NCBI GenBank assembly: GCA_022711595.1
Contig: JAKLET010000009.1
Span: 48,786-112,785, forward strand
Source of the DNA: Deltaproteobacteria bacterium
Lineage (GTDB): Bacteria; Desulfobacterota; Syntrophorhabdia; Syntrophorhabdales; Syntrophorhabdaceae
Length of the DNA stretch: 64,000 bases
Reading direction: 5' to 3'
The position numbers and the translations under genes were made by a program. The notes below the pieces were generated by a model. That model did not search any database. It saw only the letters and a program-made list of their open reading frames with translations, and was not told where the DNA came from. Below, piece after piece: positions 32,701 through 40,863 of the stretch; within the stretch, counting starts at the first letter, position 1; the number at the start of each line of letters is the position of its first letter.

Positions 32701-35700
32701 TCAGGGGCTTGTGCCAGGGCTTTTTCGATGGCCCCTCGGGCCTCGCTGATTTTTCCTGTATTCAGGTATGCTTCCGCGAGGTAAAGGGACATACGCCAGT
32801 GGCTGAAACCGCTCGCGATCAATCTGAGGAATTCTTTGGCTGCGGCTTCATATTCATTACGGCCCATAGCCGTGAGGGCGAACCAGAGACGAAAGTACCC
32901 TGATGATAGAGAAGGGGACATGAATACCGAATAAAGAATTTCGATGGCCGACAATTCTTTGCCCTGTGCAGATCGTATGCTGTTTTCGGCCGCAAAGAGA
33001 GTTTCCTCATCATAATTGCTTCCGTCATAGAGGCGGCTTATAGTGCATGCCTTTACCAGGGGAGAGAAGGGGAACCCGCCGGGATCGTTGTATGCTATCA
33101 GAATGTCGCCGAAAACCACACATTGATAACCTTCGTCTATAGTTCTCACAAGGTCGCATACCTTATTGAGAGACGGGTAGTCATCATTTATATCCGGGCC
33201 GGCGAACATAACTGATCCCAGAAAAAGCCTGATATCGTCCACGAGGATCACGGAATCTTTTCTCCCGGATCGTGCAATGGCGCCTATTTCCTCAATTATC
33301 GGGGTTTCCTTGTCCGATCTTGCCGTACCTTCACCGCTGTAGTGCCCGTCAAGCCAGAAGAGGATCTTCCCTTCAACTTTTTTGATGATCCCGGGAAGGA
33401 GCGCCGCGGAATCGCCGTGGTGTGCATGAATGTTCTTTATCCCTTCGAAACGGGACCTTGCAGTCCGGTAATTGCTTTCATCCAGCTCCACGGTGTGGAC
33501 CTCCCGGAACAAACGGGACGCACCGATGGTTGTATTTCCCCGAAATGTTCCCGTTTCAATAAATACGTTTGCCTGGAAGATTTCCTGGATCCTTTTCAAA
33601 AATTCCGGGTTTAAAGAATAATCACGCCTTTTTACAAAAACGAGAGGCATGGGGTACTCATTTTCTATGCGTATTCCAGGCAGTTCGTCATCAATCGGCG
33701 GTTCGCTTTGCAGAAAGCCGGAGATTTCCGTGAGGATGTCCACTGCCCGATGGGAGGGGTCGATCTCCCTGAGCTTTTCAATACAGGTCTTCAGTGCCTC
33801 GCGGTTTCCGATGACGGCGGCAAGATGTCCGAATATGGCTATGAGATCGGGGTTCTTCGAATCTTTAAGAAGGGCATTTTTAACCGTTTCCACGGCCTCG
33901 CCCGGTTGTCCCGAGGCCACCAGGGCATCGACGAGCCGCGCAACTATCTCCGCATTACCGGGCTCCCGGGAAAGCGCCGCCTCGAGTATCTGGCGGGCGT
34001 TGCCAGGTTCGTTCAGCTGGATGCAGACGTCGGCGAGCTGCAGGCACAGGCCCGTTTCTGCAGGCATTGCCGTCAGCGCTTTTATGAGGGAGTCCCGGGC
34101 CTTCCCGTATTCCTTTTTCCCGGCGAACAGGGTCCCGAGAGCCGCGTGGATAACACCCGAATCGGGATCATTGATGAGAAGCTCATTGAAGACGGCTATC
34201 GCTCCGTCGACATCACCGCGGTCCGTGGCATCTTTCGCCCTGGCGAACGCTTCGTCAAGCGATGCCCCCCCATCGCGTTTGAGGACGAGGGGGATGTGGT
34301 CCCTGCCGGCATTGTAAGGCCGTGTGAGGACAGCCGATATATCGAAGGGGCTCCCGTAGGATACCTCCTTCGGTATCCCCCATTTGTTTTTGAAGGTTTC
34401 CCATGCCGTTGCAAGCGCCTCGTTATACACGGTGTTTCCCTGGCCCTGGGGGCCGCCCTTGTGGTGAATGAAGATATTGTTCGCTATCATGGCCTTGAAA
34501 CCGGCGACCACGGTCCTCCAGGTGTAGTCATCGTCCTCGAAGCCGAATTTGCCGAAAGAGGCATCGATGGAGCCTATTTTGTCGACCACTTCACGGGTGA
34601 TGAACATGCAGAAGCCGACCAGTCTCAGCGTCGGTGTCAGAGTTTCTCCGGCCTGACCTGCCCACTGTGCGGCAAATGATTCAAGCTCACCTACATTACT
34701 GTATGCTGCGCCCCGGACGAGCTGCGCCCCGGACACGTAGTTCGACCTCGGGCCCATCATGCCTATCGAGGGGTCACGCTGCGCGTGGGCGATGAATTTC
34801 GACGTCCAGCCTTTCGTGACGATCGTGTCGTTGTCGAGGAATATGACGTACCTGCTTGCCGGGTGGATATGGGTCATCGCCTGAGCCCTGCCCGCGGGGC
34901 ACCCGAGGTTCACGGGGCTCTCGACGAGGTGGACCCCCGGAAGCGTCCGGAGGTAAGGAAGCGAGTTGTCCGTTGAAGCATTGTCGAAGACGACGATCTC
35001 GTAGGGTTCGGAGGTGTTCCTTGAAATGGAGTCGATACAGAGGCGAAGGTCTTCAAATCCGTTGTAATTGAGGATTATGATAGAGACCACAGGGGATATC
35101 TTCGGCCGGCAGGGCCCGGGCCCCTGCTGCGGGGAGGCGCCTCCATTGTCCATTCCCGGAAAATTGCGGATCAGTTCAATATCGACCCTGTCCTTTTCTT
35201 CGCCCCGTTTTTCCTTCATTGCCCTGACCACCTCCAGGCTGGCGAATTTAAAACCGTCAAAATAGAAATGGTTTTCGGGGTTGAAGATGATATCATCGCG
35301 GGTCATGGTGTAGTGACGGATCTCTTTGTTGTGACTTCCAAGCCCTCCCGAGGGGTCTTGAGGCAGTGCGTCCCTGAAATGGAAGTAATCGATGTCCCGC
35401 GCGTCGCGGATACCGTAGAGCGCCATGACGGCGCTGCCGGTGAGGCACAGGAGTTCCATCTCATTGAGGTCTTTGCCTGCACAGAATTGCCGCAGTGTTC
35501 CATAATGCCGCTGAAACCGGGGGAAGGCCGCGGGTGCCGCGTGGTTCAGGAAGTGGATACTGTTCTCGTTGAAAAGGAGCTGCGAAACCCGGACGGTTTC
35601 CTCGTGAGTGTCGTTGATATGAACGGAATGGTTCGATATCCTGTAGATCTCCCTTATCTCGTCCTTGGCGTCCTTCAGCTTCTGAGGGTTGTCGGTCTCT

Positions 35701-37505
35701 ATGAGCAGTACCCTCAACGGGGAGTCGGTCCTGAAACATTCCTGCACCTTAAGGCGCGCACCGCCGAAGTTGTTCGAGATATCACCCAGCCAGTTTTCGT
35801 TCTTATAGATCTGTGTCATCAGAAGAAGCGGCCCGTTATTGAAAAGGCGCACTTCCTTTTCGTAGAAGATCGAGCCGTATCGCTGCAGTATCGTCCTTAC
35901 CTCTTCGTCGTGTCCGACCGCGGACGGGAACAGAAGGACGAGATAGGTGTTTTCCTTCAGTTTGCAGTGCTCATAAGCAATTGCATCGCAGTGCTCCCTG
36001 GAAAGTCCCCTTTCGAGGAAAAAGTTGTAAGGGTAGGCCCAGGTATCAAAGGAAAAGCCGAGTGTTTTTACCGGTATCCGGTAATACATGCACGCGGCCA
36101 CCCGGTGGGAACCCTCTATGAGGTCGCCGCCGTGTGTGACGGGGACCATGGACATGTTTTCATCGAACCCCTTTGCCCTGACAGAGTCGATGATGGCATC
36201 GAACGAGTCGATGAACGCCGTTTCCCCCTCTTTACCCGAACCGTCGGGTTCCCGGTACCCGTTGAACGCCCTGATGTGCTCCGAGTACATACGGCGCGCC
36301 CAATCGCTTCCGACACCCATCTCCCGGTGTTTCACATAGATGTATTTTGCCGGAAGGTCGAACCTTTTGTGGCTGAAAAACAGCGCGGGATCCATCTCGT
36401 CATAACGGATGCCGTTTTGCATCGGCAAAAAGCCCGTGAAATGCGGATTTAAATATTTCTGTGCCTTTTCGGGCGGGACCATCGCGGTCTTCCCGTTCTT
36501 TCGCGAGGACAATCTCTCTCCGACGTAGCGGATAGCGGCAAAGACATCCTTCGAGAACTTCTCGACGGTGAAGGGATGATAACGTTCCGATGTGACGAAT
36601 TCCCAGCCGCTCTTCCTTATCTGTTCATATGTATCGGTACCCCTGATGGAGAGCAGGTGATCTGTCAGTTCGTCGAGGGTCTTGAAGCGGCTCATGTCGA
36701 TGAACGTATCTTCAGGGATGTATTCTTTCGCATCAGGCATCGGGATGTACACGGGCACCGTCCCCGTGATCATGCTGATCAGGGGATCATAGGTAATGTA
36801 GCCGGGAGAGATGCAGTTGTCTATGCATATGGAGAAATGATATTCGGCGTAGGTTTCGCGCTTATCAGGGGTCGTCCCCTTGTACAGGTCCGTGAAAAAA
36901 GGCGACGGGGCCTTGTCGCTGTTCCAGCCGTGTCCGTACAGGTCCAGAAGGCGGTCTCCCCTTTTTTCAAAGTACGTAATGACATTCCTCCGGAAGCTGT
37001 ACAGCTCGCCGGGTACCTGGGAGGTCTTGTTTGAATGCATGATGAAGCAGAGGTTTTTTTTCTCTTTTTTCAGATAGTGTTCACGTTTGGCCGGGTCGAA
37101 CTTGACGGGGAAATGGTAATGGAAGAATTTCCTGTTTGCTTTTGTGGACGTTGTTTCCCATGTCAGGACGGCTTCATAAAGATAGTGACTTTTTCTGATG
37201 TAATCCCAGCCCCAGTAATTATAGACCGGCGGTTCATGGAGGAAATAGATCACCCTCGACGGGTCAATGTTGTTCTTCAGTATGAACTCAAGGATGGCCG
37301 GGGTGGGTTCCTGCATCAGCCATATGTCGACTTCGCTTATGGAGCCGTACATGTCAAAGGTGTTGAGATGTACACCCTGCTGCGCAAGGAAGTCCTTCAG
37401 GGCGATGTACCTGTCGAGAACGTTGTTCACGTTGCACGAGGCCGTTTCAATAAACATCTGGTTCTTGAGCCAGTTGCCATATTCTGTTACATAAGCTATC
37501 TTCAT
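29754..37505 (-). CDS. Giant multidomain glycosyltransferase (GT10, GT2 x3, TPR, methyltransferase-like)
   Basis: A 2583-residue cytoplasmic protein with no signal peptide. The order is as follows. About 1-330: GT10/fucosyltransferase-like (YAEYHFSICIDNCISPGYIT, TGTVPVYIPMPDAKEYIP). 380-490: ParB/Srx-like fold (EGSHRVAACMY). 595-780: nucleotidyltransferase-like (LTGSAVMALYGIRDARDIDY). 805-1050: GT2 with DNDT at 891. 1085-1260: TPRs. 1285-1480: class I methyltransferase-like (VFIETGTFRGNTTIG). 1535-1610: TPRs. 1669-1890: second GT2 with DPST in place of DxD. 1905-2150: TPRs. 2177-2365: third GT2 of the TPR-associated type (VKNEEKNI, DADE at 2256). 2375-2570: TPRs. It overlaps its neighbours by 4 bases on both sides. 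Domain limits are by eye. Confidence 0.88.
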   Translation of the reverse strand: MKIAYVTEYGNWLKNQMFIETASCNVNNVLDRYIALKDFLAQQGVHLNTFDMYGSISEVDIWLMQEPTPAILEFILKNNIDPSRVIYFLHEPPVYNYWGWDYIRKSHYLYEAVLTWETTSTKANRKFFHYHFPVKFDPAKREHYLKKEKKNLCFIMHSNKTSQVPGELYSFRRNVITYFEKRGDRLLDLYGHGWNSDKAPSPFFTDLYKGTTPDKRETYAEYHFSICIDNCISPGYITYDPLISMITGTVPVYIPMPDAKEYIPEDTFIDMSRFKTLDELTDHLLSIRGTDTYEQIRKSGWEFVTSERYHPFTVEKFSKDVFAAIRYVGERLSSRKNGKTAMVPPEKAQKYLNPHFTGFLPMQNGIRYDEMDPALFFSHKRFDLPAKYIYVKHREMGVGSDWARRMYSEHIRAFNGYREPDGSGKEGETAFIDSFDAIIDSVRAKGFDENMSMVPVTHGGDLIEGSHRVAACMYYRIPVKTLGFSFDTWAYPYNFFLERGLSREHCDAIAYEHCKLKENTYLVLLFPSAVGHDEEVRTILQRYGSIFYEKEVRLFNNGPLLLMTQIYKNENWLGDISNNFGGARLKVQECFRTDSPLRVLLIETDNPQKLKDAKDEIREIYRISNHSVHINDTHEETVRVSQLLFNENSIHFLNHAAPAAFPRFQRHYGTLRQFCAGKDLNEMELLCLTGSAVMALYGIRDARDIDYFHFRDALPQDPSGGLGSHNKEIRHYTMTRDDIIFNPENHFYFDGFKFASLEVVRAMKEKRGEEKDRVDIELIRNFPGMDNGGASPQQGPGPCRPKISPVVSIIILNYNGFEDLRLCIDSISRNTSEPYEIVVFDNASTDNSLPYLRTLPGVHLVESPVNLGCPAGRAQAMTHIHPASRYVIFLDNDTIVTKGWTSKFIAHAQRDPSIGMMGPRSNYVSGAQLVRGAAYSNVGELESFAAQWAGQAGETLTPTLRLVGFCMFITREVVDKIGSIDASFGKFGFEDDDYTWRTVVAGFKAMIANNIFIHHKGGPQGQGNTVYNEALATAWETFKNKWGIPKEVSYGSPFDISAVLTRPYNAGRDHIPLVLKRDGGASLDEAFARAKDATDRGDVDGAIAVFNELLINDPDSGVIHAALGTLFAGKKEYGKARDSLIKALTAMPAETGLCLQLADVCIQLNEPGNARQILEAALSREPGNAEIVARLVDALVASGQPGEAVETVKNALLKDSKNPDLIAIFGHLAAVIGNREALKTCIEKLREIDPSHRAVDILTEISGFLQSEPPIDDELPGIRIENEYPMPLVFVKRRDYSLNPEFLKRIQEIFQANVFIETGTFRGNTTIGASRLFREVHTVELDESNYRTARSRFEGIKNIHAHHGDSAALLPGIIKKVEGKILFWLDGHYSGEGTARSDKETPIIEEIGAIARSGRKDSVILVDDIRLFLGSVMFAGPDINDDYPSLNKVCDLVRTIDEGYQCVVFGDILIAYNDPGGFPFSPLVKACTISRLYDGSNYDEETLFAAENSIRSAQGKELSAIEILYSVFMSPSLSSGYFRLWFALTAMGRNEYEAAAKEFLRLIASGFSHWRMSLYLAEAYLNTGKISEARGAIEKALAQAPENIHVQRLYKLTNDSAGVCGTGHLSPPILMDAKEQSPSPEIAGGKRSISPAVTDRGNETAGALPGEKEITIIMVLPEGRAGLKECLRSIVEHSGKESLEFLFITKAFSKKTDKLIKQILGNRFEYRLTADEHNRGFVHLVNEGIGQSAGEFILLLDPSTVVTEGWLQGMRDCFRYASDTGIAGPMTNYTSQPQQVIKADLAKFGSGINEFAGVFRARNLHRRFNVFRLSSFCMLFKREFIHRIGLLDPSFDYLLMPWGIDLSIRCSLAGSKNTVAADVYVHRYSHTRHGDAAALLSKWNGADPETGRKLTVLAAIERSQLLFERGKIKDAVDALIEAIKSAPDHRDIYLRLGRILIDSQAGAEAFDALQAMPDSEKDSPESLELFGYATEALDLDVEADGYTERLLSARPGSGPALDLKGLLAYKKGEPGNAESFFRRAIEADPGSAEPHKNLGLLKWTSGEKKEGLALLEKAFVLAPTRKDNGVAYLSAVIDQETYERAEMILSEAKDLHPDSRSIALLFIDLLLRQEKTVAAMSETEKCLVRFGADEGLVTVGLEIRGRLGPLTIDPGKTRQGTLSLCMIVKNEEKNISRSLMSLAPVVDEIIVVDTGSTDRTRDIASIFGAQVLDFAWTNDFSEARNVSLSHARGRWVLVHDADEVISARDHDKLRAIIRENPRQPVAYTLVTRNYTTNPSLGGWTENKGEYPEEESGTGWIPTSKVRLLINDERFRFENPIHEMLEPSLWRAGAEIRSCDVPVHHYGKLDEAKMHEKADMYYLLGKKKLLDADSINLGALRELAVQAAELHRYEEAILLWERYIALEPGNHKAFFNISTCYFETGQFGKALDAAKRALEIDPSSKEAVLGYASVSLCVGDVDEAVSLIEKLFRRTADYPPARVALAAAYFMKGMKEEGRKHLERLRSNNYNCSIALHSLVQKLISAGRTEYALCVLEMMEESGNTHQDSARLVRECRGNMVRKRTGTQ

Positions 37506-38065
37506 GGGGCTCCACCGTTGTTCTTGCCCGGTTTGTCGGCTACGACATTGAGCATCATCAATTGGCCGTTCTCCTTGTCCATATGGGGCAGATAAGCCTG
37601 ACTGTAGTCATCTATGTCCAGGCTGAACAGCTCCGTGTCCCGCCAGTCGTATCTCCTGACATGTGTAAATCCGGCCTCCTCCAGGCCTTCCCGCAGGAGG
37701 TCGTAATCAAAGACCATGCCGTGCCGGTCGTAGGCGTCCTTTTGACCTCCTATGACGAGCCCCAGAAGTTCCGAGATGTTCCTTGTCCTGAGATATCTCG
37801 AGCATGCCGCCTCAAAATCTGCGGTGGAGAGCCTCAGCGTGCCTCCCGGCTTGAGCTTCTCGTACCAGTGGCGCAGGACACCTTTCCATTCGGCCCTTCC
37901 CATGTGTTCTATGACGGCGCATGAATAGATAAAATCGGCAGATCCGTCCTTGAAGGGAAGATTTCTGATGTCCGTAACGACGTCGATCCCTGGCGCGGGA
38001 AGTATGTCGACATTGATATAGCCGGGAATACGTATCTTGCCGGCTCCGAGGTGCAGTTTCATCAC
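37502..38065 (-). CDS. SAM-dependent methyltransferase
   Basis: A 187-residue class I methyltransferase of the type 11 group. It opens MKLHLGAGKIRIPGYINVDI, where LGAG replaces the usual GCG motif, then DIRNLPFKDGSADFIYSCAV and IEHMGRAEWKGVLRHWYEKL, and KPGGTLRLSTADFE. Such short enzymes in glycan clusters methylate sugars or accompany polysaccharide assembly. It overlaps the giant glycosyltransferase gene by 4 bases and is one base from the next methyltransferase. Confidence 0.85.
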   Translation of the reverse strand: MMKLHLGAGKIRIPGYINVDILPAPGIDVVTDIRNLPFKDGSADFIYSCAVIEHMGRAEWKGVLRHWYEKLKPGGTLRLSTADFEAACSRYLRTRNISELLGLVIGGQKDAYDRHGMVFDYDLLREGLEEAGFTHVRRYDWRDTELFSLDIDDYSQAYLPHMDKENGQLMMLNVVADKPGKNNGGAP

Positions 38066-38066
38066 T

Positions 38067-38831
38067 TCATATCCTCTTCAGGCATGTGAATGCAATTTTC
38101 CATGTCTGCGGCGAAGCGGGCGTTTTCAGATCGCCGGCGTCCGTCACAAACATTACCTGGAAACCGCTCAGGTGAAGGAGGTCTTTCAGCGTTTCCGGTG
38201 TCCACAGTCTCTGGGTGTAGTCATAGGTGAAGCCGGATATTTCACCAGCCGCATCGGTTATTGTGACGTTGTTATGCATGAGGACGATCTCGCCGGAAGG
38301 TCCGGGAGAAGGGATACTGGAGACCTCAGCCGACGCGCCTTCCCTGAGCTGGACCCTCTTAACCTGTTCTTTCGGGGGGCTCAGGATGGCCGCCACACCG
38401 TTCCAGCAATCAAAGACAAAGACGCCCTCAGGGGAAAGTCTTTTGTGTATGCCGGAGAAGAAGTCGAGCAGCGTACCGGTGTTCAGGATATACGAAACGA
38501 CATTGAAAAGACTTACGGCCAGTTCGAAGCCTGATGAGGAAAGGCCGGCAATGTCGCAAACGAAAAAAGCGGGGTTTCCATCCGGCCGTTGGATCTTTTT
38601 TTTGGCGATGGCTATCATTCCGGCGTCTATGTCGATCCCGGTGGTTTTGCAGTGGTTTTCGGCAAAACAAAAGGCGTGGTTGCCTGTGCCGCATCCGACG
38701 TCGAGGACTGTTTGAGGCGTCCGCCCGGTAATATCGCCGAACCTTTCAATGATAGCCTCAGTTTCGGCACGGTAGTTTTTGGAAGCCGTGTAAATGCTGT
38801 CGTAATACTGGTAGAACAGGGCGCTATTCAC
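38067..38831 (-). CDS. SAM-dependent methyltransferase
   Basis: A 254-residue class I methyltransferase. The start is taken as GTG at 38831, which overlaps the aminotransferase stop by 8 bases and begins at NSALFYQYYDSIYTASKNYR, the usual N-terminal helix of this family. A longer in-frame extension would run inside the aminotransferase gene. Motif I is VLDVGCGTGNHAFCFAE and motif II is TTGIDIDAGMIAIAKKK; SLFNVVSYI and LSPEGVFVFDCWNG follow. It probably methylates a sugar nucleotide or a glycan end. Confidence 0.85.
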   Translation of the reverse strand: MNSALFYQYYDSIYTASKNYRAETEAIIERFGDITGRTPQTVLDVGCGTGNHAFCFAENHCKTTGIDIDAGMIAIAKKKIQRPDGNPAFFVCDIAGLSSSGFELAVSLFNVVSYILNTGTLLDFFSGIHKRLSPEGVFVFDCWNGVAAILSPPKEQVKRVQLREGASAEVSSIPSPGPSGEIVLMHNNVTITDAAGEISGFTYDYTQRLWTPETLKDLLHLSGFQVMFVTDAGDLKTPASPQTWKIAFTCLKRI

Positions 38832-39927
38832 CGTAGAACTCCCGGATGCGGCCGCAGATCCTTCGGATATCCGCCTCTGATAACGATGGGTATATGGGCA
38901 GGCACAATCCGTGATCGTAGCCGTATACTGAATTGACGAGGCCGGCGCCGTCGTAACCGGCCGATCCGCCGTTCTTGAAACAGGGCTGCCTGTGCAGCGG
39001 GTAAAAAAAGGACCGTGTCTGGACGACCCGCTTATCAAGGTATTCCATGAGCTTTCCGGCGTCGGGCACGAGGATGACCACCCTGAAGGGGACATGATTG
39101 GAGCCTTTTTCAACCCCGGGGAAAGTGACTTCGCTGATCCCGTCGAGCCCTTCCCGGTAGAGACGGTATATCTCCAGTTTCCGCTTGATGATCACGGGGA
39201 GTTTCTCCAGCTGCGCGAGACCGATGGCGGCCTGTATGTCGGTGATGCGGAAATTGTATCCTATGGCAGGATGGATGAAGGATCCCCGGTCGAGCCTGCC
39301 CTGGTTTCTCAGGTAAAGGAGGTTCTCGTATATCTTTTCGTCGCCGGTGACGACATAGCCCCCTTCGCCTATGGTGATGGTCTTGTCGGCGAAAAAGGAA
39401 AAACAGCCCACATCGCCGAACGATCCCGTATGTTTTCCTTCATAGGTGACCCCGATCCCCTGTGCCGCGTCCTCAATGACCTTGATGCCATGCCTTCCGG
39501 CAACATCCATGACCGCCTTCATGTCTGAGGACATGCCGAAGAGATGCACCGGCATGATCGCCCTGGTCTTGCCGGTGATCAGCCCCTCCGCGTTTTTCAT
39601 GTCGATCTGGAAGGTTTCCCTGCTTACGTCGGCGAACACGGGTTTTGCCCCTGTGAGAATAACGGCGTTGGCGGAGCCTATGAAGGTGCAGTCGGGAACG
39701 ATCACCTCATCACCCGGGCCTATACCAAGCGCGAGAAGGCCTAAAAAGAGCGCCAGGGTCCCGTTGGGTGCGAAAACTCCGTATCTGCAGCCTATCATGG
39801 CATTGAGCCGATCGCTGAATTCCTTGCAGAAGGGGCCTTCCGTCAGCCAGTTGTTCTCAATGACCTTTGTGATGTTGCTTAACTCTTCAGCCCCTACCCA
39901 GGGGAACACCTGTGGTATCTTGTCCAT
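38824..39927 (-). CDS. DegT/DnrJ/EryC1/StrS-family sugar aminotransferase
   Basis: A 367-residue PLP enzyme that adds an amino group to a keto-sugar nucleotide. The PLP lysine is K182 in FFADKTITIGEGGYVVT; D153 in VIEDAAQGIG binds the pyridine nitrogen. The N-terminus has NNWLTEGPFCKEFSDRLNAM, and the end of the active-site region has RITDIQAAIGLAQLEKLP. Its presence implies an amino-deoxy sugar is made, as in flagellin or O-antigen glycans. It is followed 8 bases inside its end by a methyltransferase and lies 8 bases after the epimerase. Confidence 0.92.
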   Translation of the reverse strand: MDKIPQVFPWVGAEELSNITKVIENNWLTEGPFCKEFSDRLNAMIGCRYGVFAPNGTLALFLGLLALGIGPGDEVIVPDCTFIGSANAVILTGAKPVFADVSRETFQIDMKNAEGLITGKTRAIMPVHLFGMSSDMKAVMDVAGRHGIKVIEDAAQGIGVTYEGKHTGSFGDVGCFSFFADKTITIGEGGYVVTGDEKIYENLLYLRNQGRLDRGSFIHPAIGYNFRITDIQAAIGLAQLEKLPVIIKRKLEIYRLYREGLDGISEVTFPGVEKGSNHVPFRVVILVPDAGKLMEYLDKRVVQTRSFFYPLHRQPCFKNGGSAGYDGAGLVNSVYGYDHGLCLPIYPSLSEADIRRICGRIREFYGE

Positions 39928-39935
39928 TGTCTTTC

Positions 39936-40853
39936 CTATATGGTCCTGTATGCCAGAAAGGGTTTGTAAAAGCCATAGAGCCTGACCATTTCCTGTATCC
40001 CGTAATCGAGGGTTTTTTCAACGCCGTAACCGAGGGACTTGATCTTGTCAAAGGATACCTCGAAATTCCTTACATCGAAGTCATCAAGGGAAGAATCGAT
40101 TATGGTGCATCCCGTCACCTTGCTGATCGCCTCGGAGATCTCCTGTTTTGTGAAGTTCAGACTGTTATCGCCCACGTTGAAGACGTTGCCTTTCATGGAC
40201 GGGTAGTGATCGAGGACGAAGAGGTATGCCCGAACGGCGTCACAGATATGGATGAACGTCCTTTTGGAGGTGTTCTCGAAGAGCACGATGCACCTGTCGT
40301 TGACCGCTTTGTAAGTGAAATCGTTGACAAGCAGGTCGGTGCGCATCTTGGGGCTCACGCCGAAGACCGTCGCGAAACGAAGGGCCACGCTGTGCTCGCG
40401 GAGCATGATGAACTTCTCGGCCTCGTATTTTGTGATCCCGTAAAGGCTGACGGGTTCTATGGGCGTGTCCTCGGTGCAGAGGTTGCCGGATTTTCCGTAA
40501 AATGATGTCGTGGAGGCGTAAATGACGATCTGCTCCCTGCCGAGCATGGTACAGAACCTCTTTGTCGCTTCAACATTGATGAGCTGCGCCGAGTGGGGGT
40601 TGGCCTCGCATGCCGGGTAACCGCTGATACCGGCCAGGTGGTATATGACGTCCTGTTTGCTGAGGTCGGATTCCTCAACGTTCCTGATGTCCTTTTTCAG
40701 GATGTTCAGGTTGGGATATTGCATTAAAAAGAGCACAGGCTCGTAGCCGTACATGAAATTGTCCATGATGGTCACGTTGTGGCCGAGCTTGAGCAGTTCA
40801 TATGAGAGCAGGACACCCTTATAGCCTGCGCCTCCCGTAACGAGAATATTCAT
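39936..40853 (-). CDS. NAD-dependent sugar-nucleotide epimerase/dehydratase
   Basis: A 305-residue extended short-chain dehydrogenase. The Rossmann motif GGAGYKG is at 7-13; the catalytic set is STTS at 114-117 and Y138-x3-K142 (SLYGITKYEAEKF). VIYHLAGISGYPACEANP and FNVGDNSLNFT are typical of the family. It would prepare a nucleotide sugar for the aminotransferase and transferases of the operon. Substrate cannot be told from sequence. GAGGCTGTC precedes the ATG, and the upstream gene ends 10 bases away. Confidence 0.92.
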   Translation of the reverse strand: MNILVTGGAGYKGVLLSYELLKLGHNVTIMDNFMYGYEPVLFLMQYPNLNILKKDIRNVEESDLSKQDVIYHLAGISGYPACEANPHSAQLINVEATKRFCTMLGREQIVIYASTTSFYGKSGNLCTEDTPIEPVSLYGITKYEAEKFIMLREHSVALRFATVFGVSPKMRTDLLVNDFTYKAVNDRCIVLFENTSKRTFIHICDAVRAYLFVLDHYPSMKGNVFNVGDNSLNFTKQEISEAISKVTGCTIIDSSLDDFDVRNFEVSFDKIKSLGYGVEKTLDYGIQEMVRLYGFYKPFLAYRTI

Positions 40854-40863
40854 GACAGCCTCC

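Noticed and set aside
35268..36452. 394-codon open frame on the plus strand opposite the giant glycosyltransferase gene
   Set aside because: It is a by-product of codon bias on the real minus-strand gene; no ribosome site or recognisable domain. Other plus-strand frames in 30-37 kb were dismissed for the same reason.
38832..39113. 94-codon N-terminal extension of the methyltransferase at 38067-38831
   Set aside because: It lies entirely within the aminotransferase gene in another frame and is serine-rich nonsense; the GTG at 38831 gives a normal family N-terminus.
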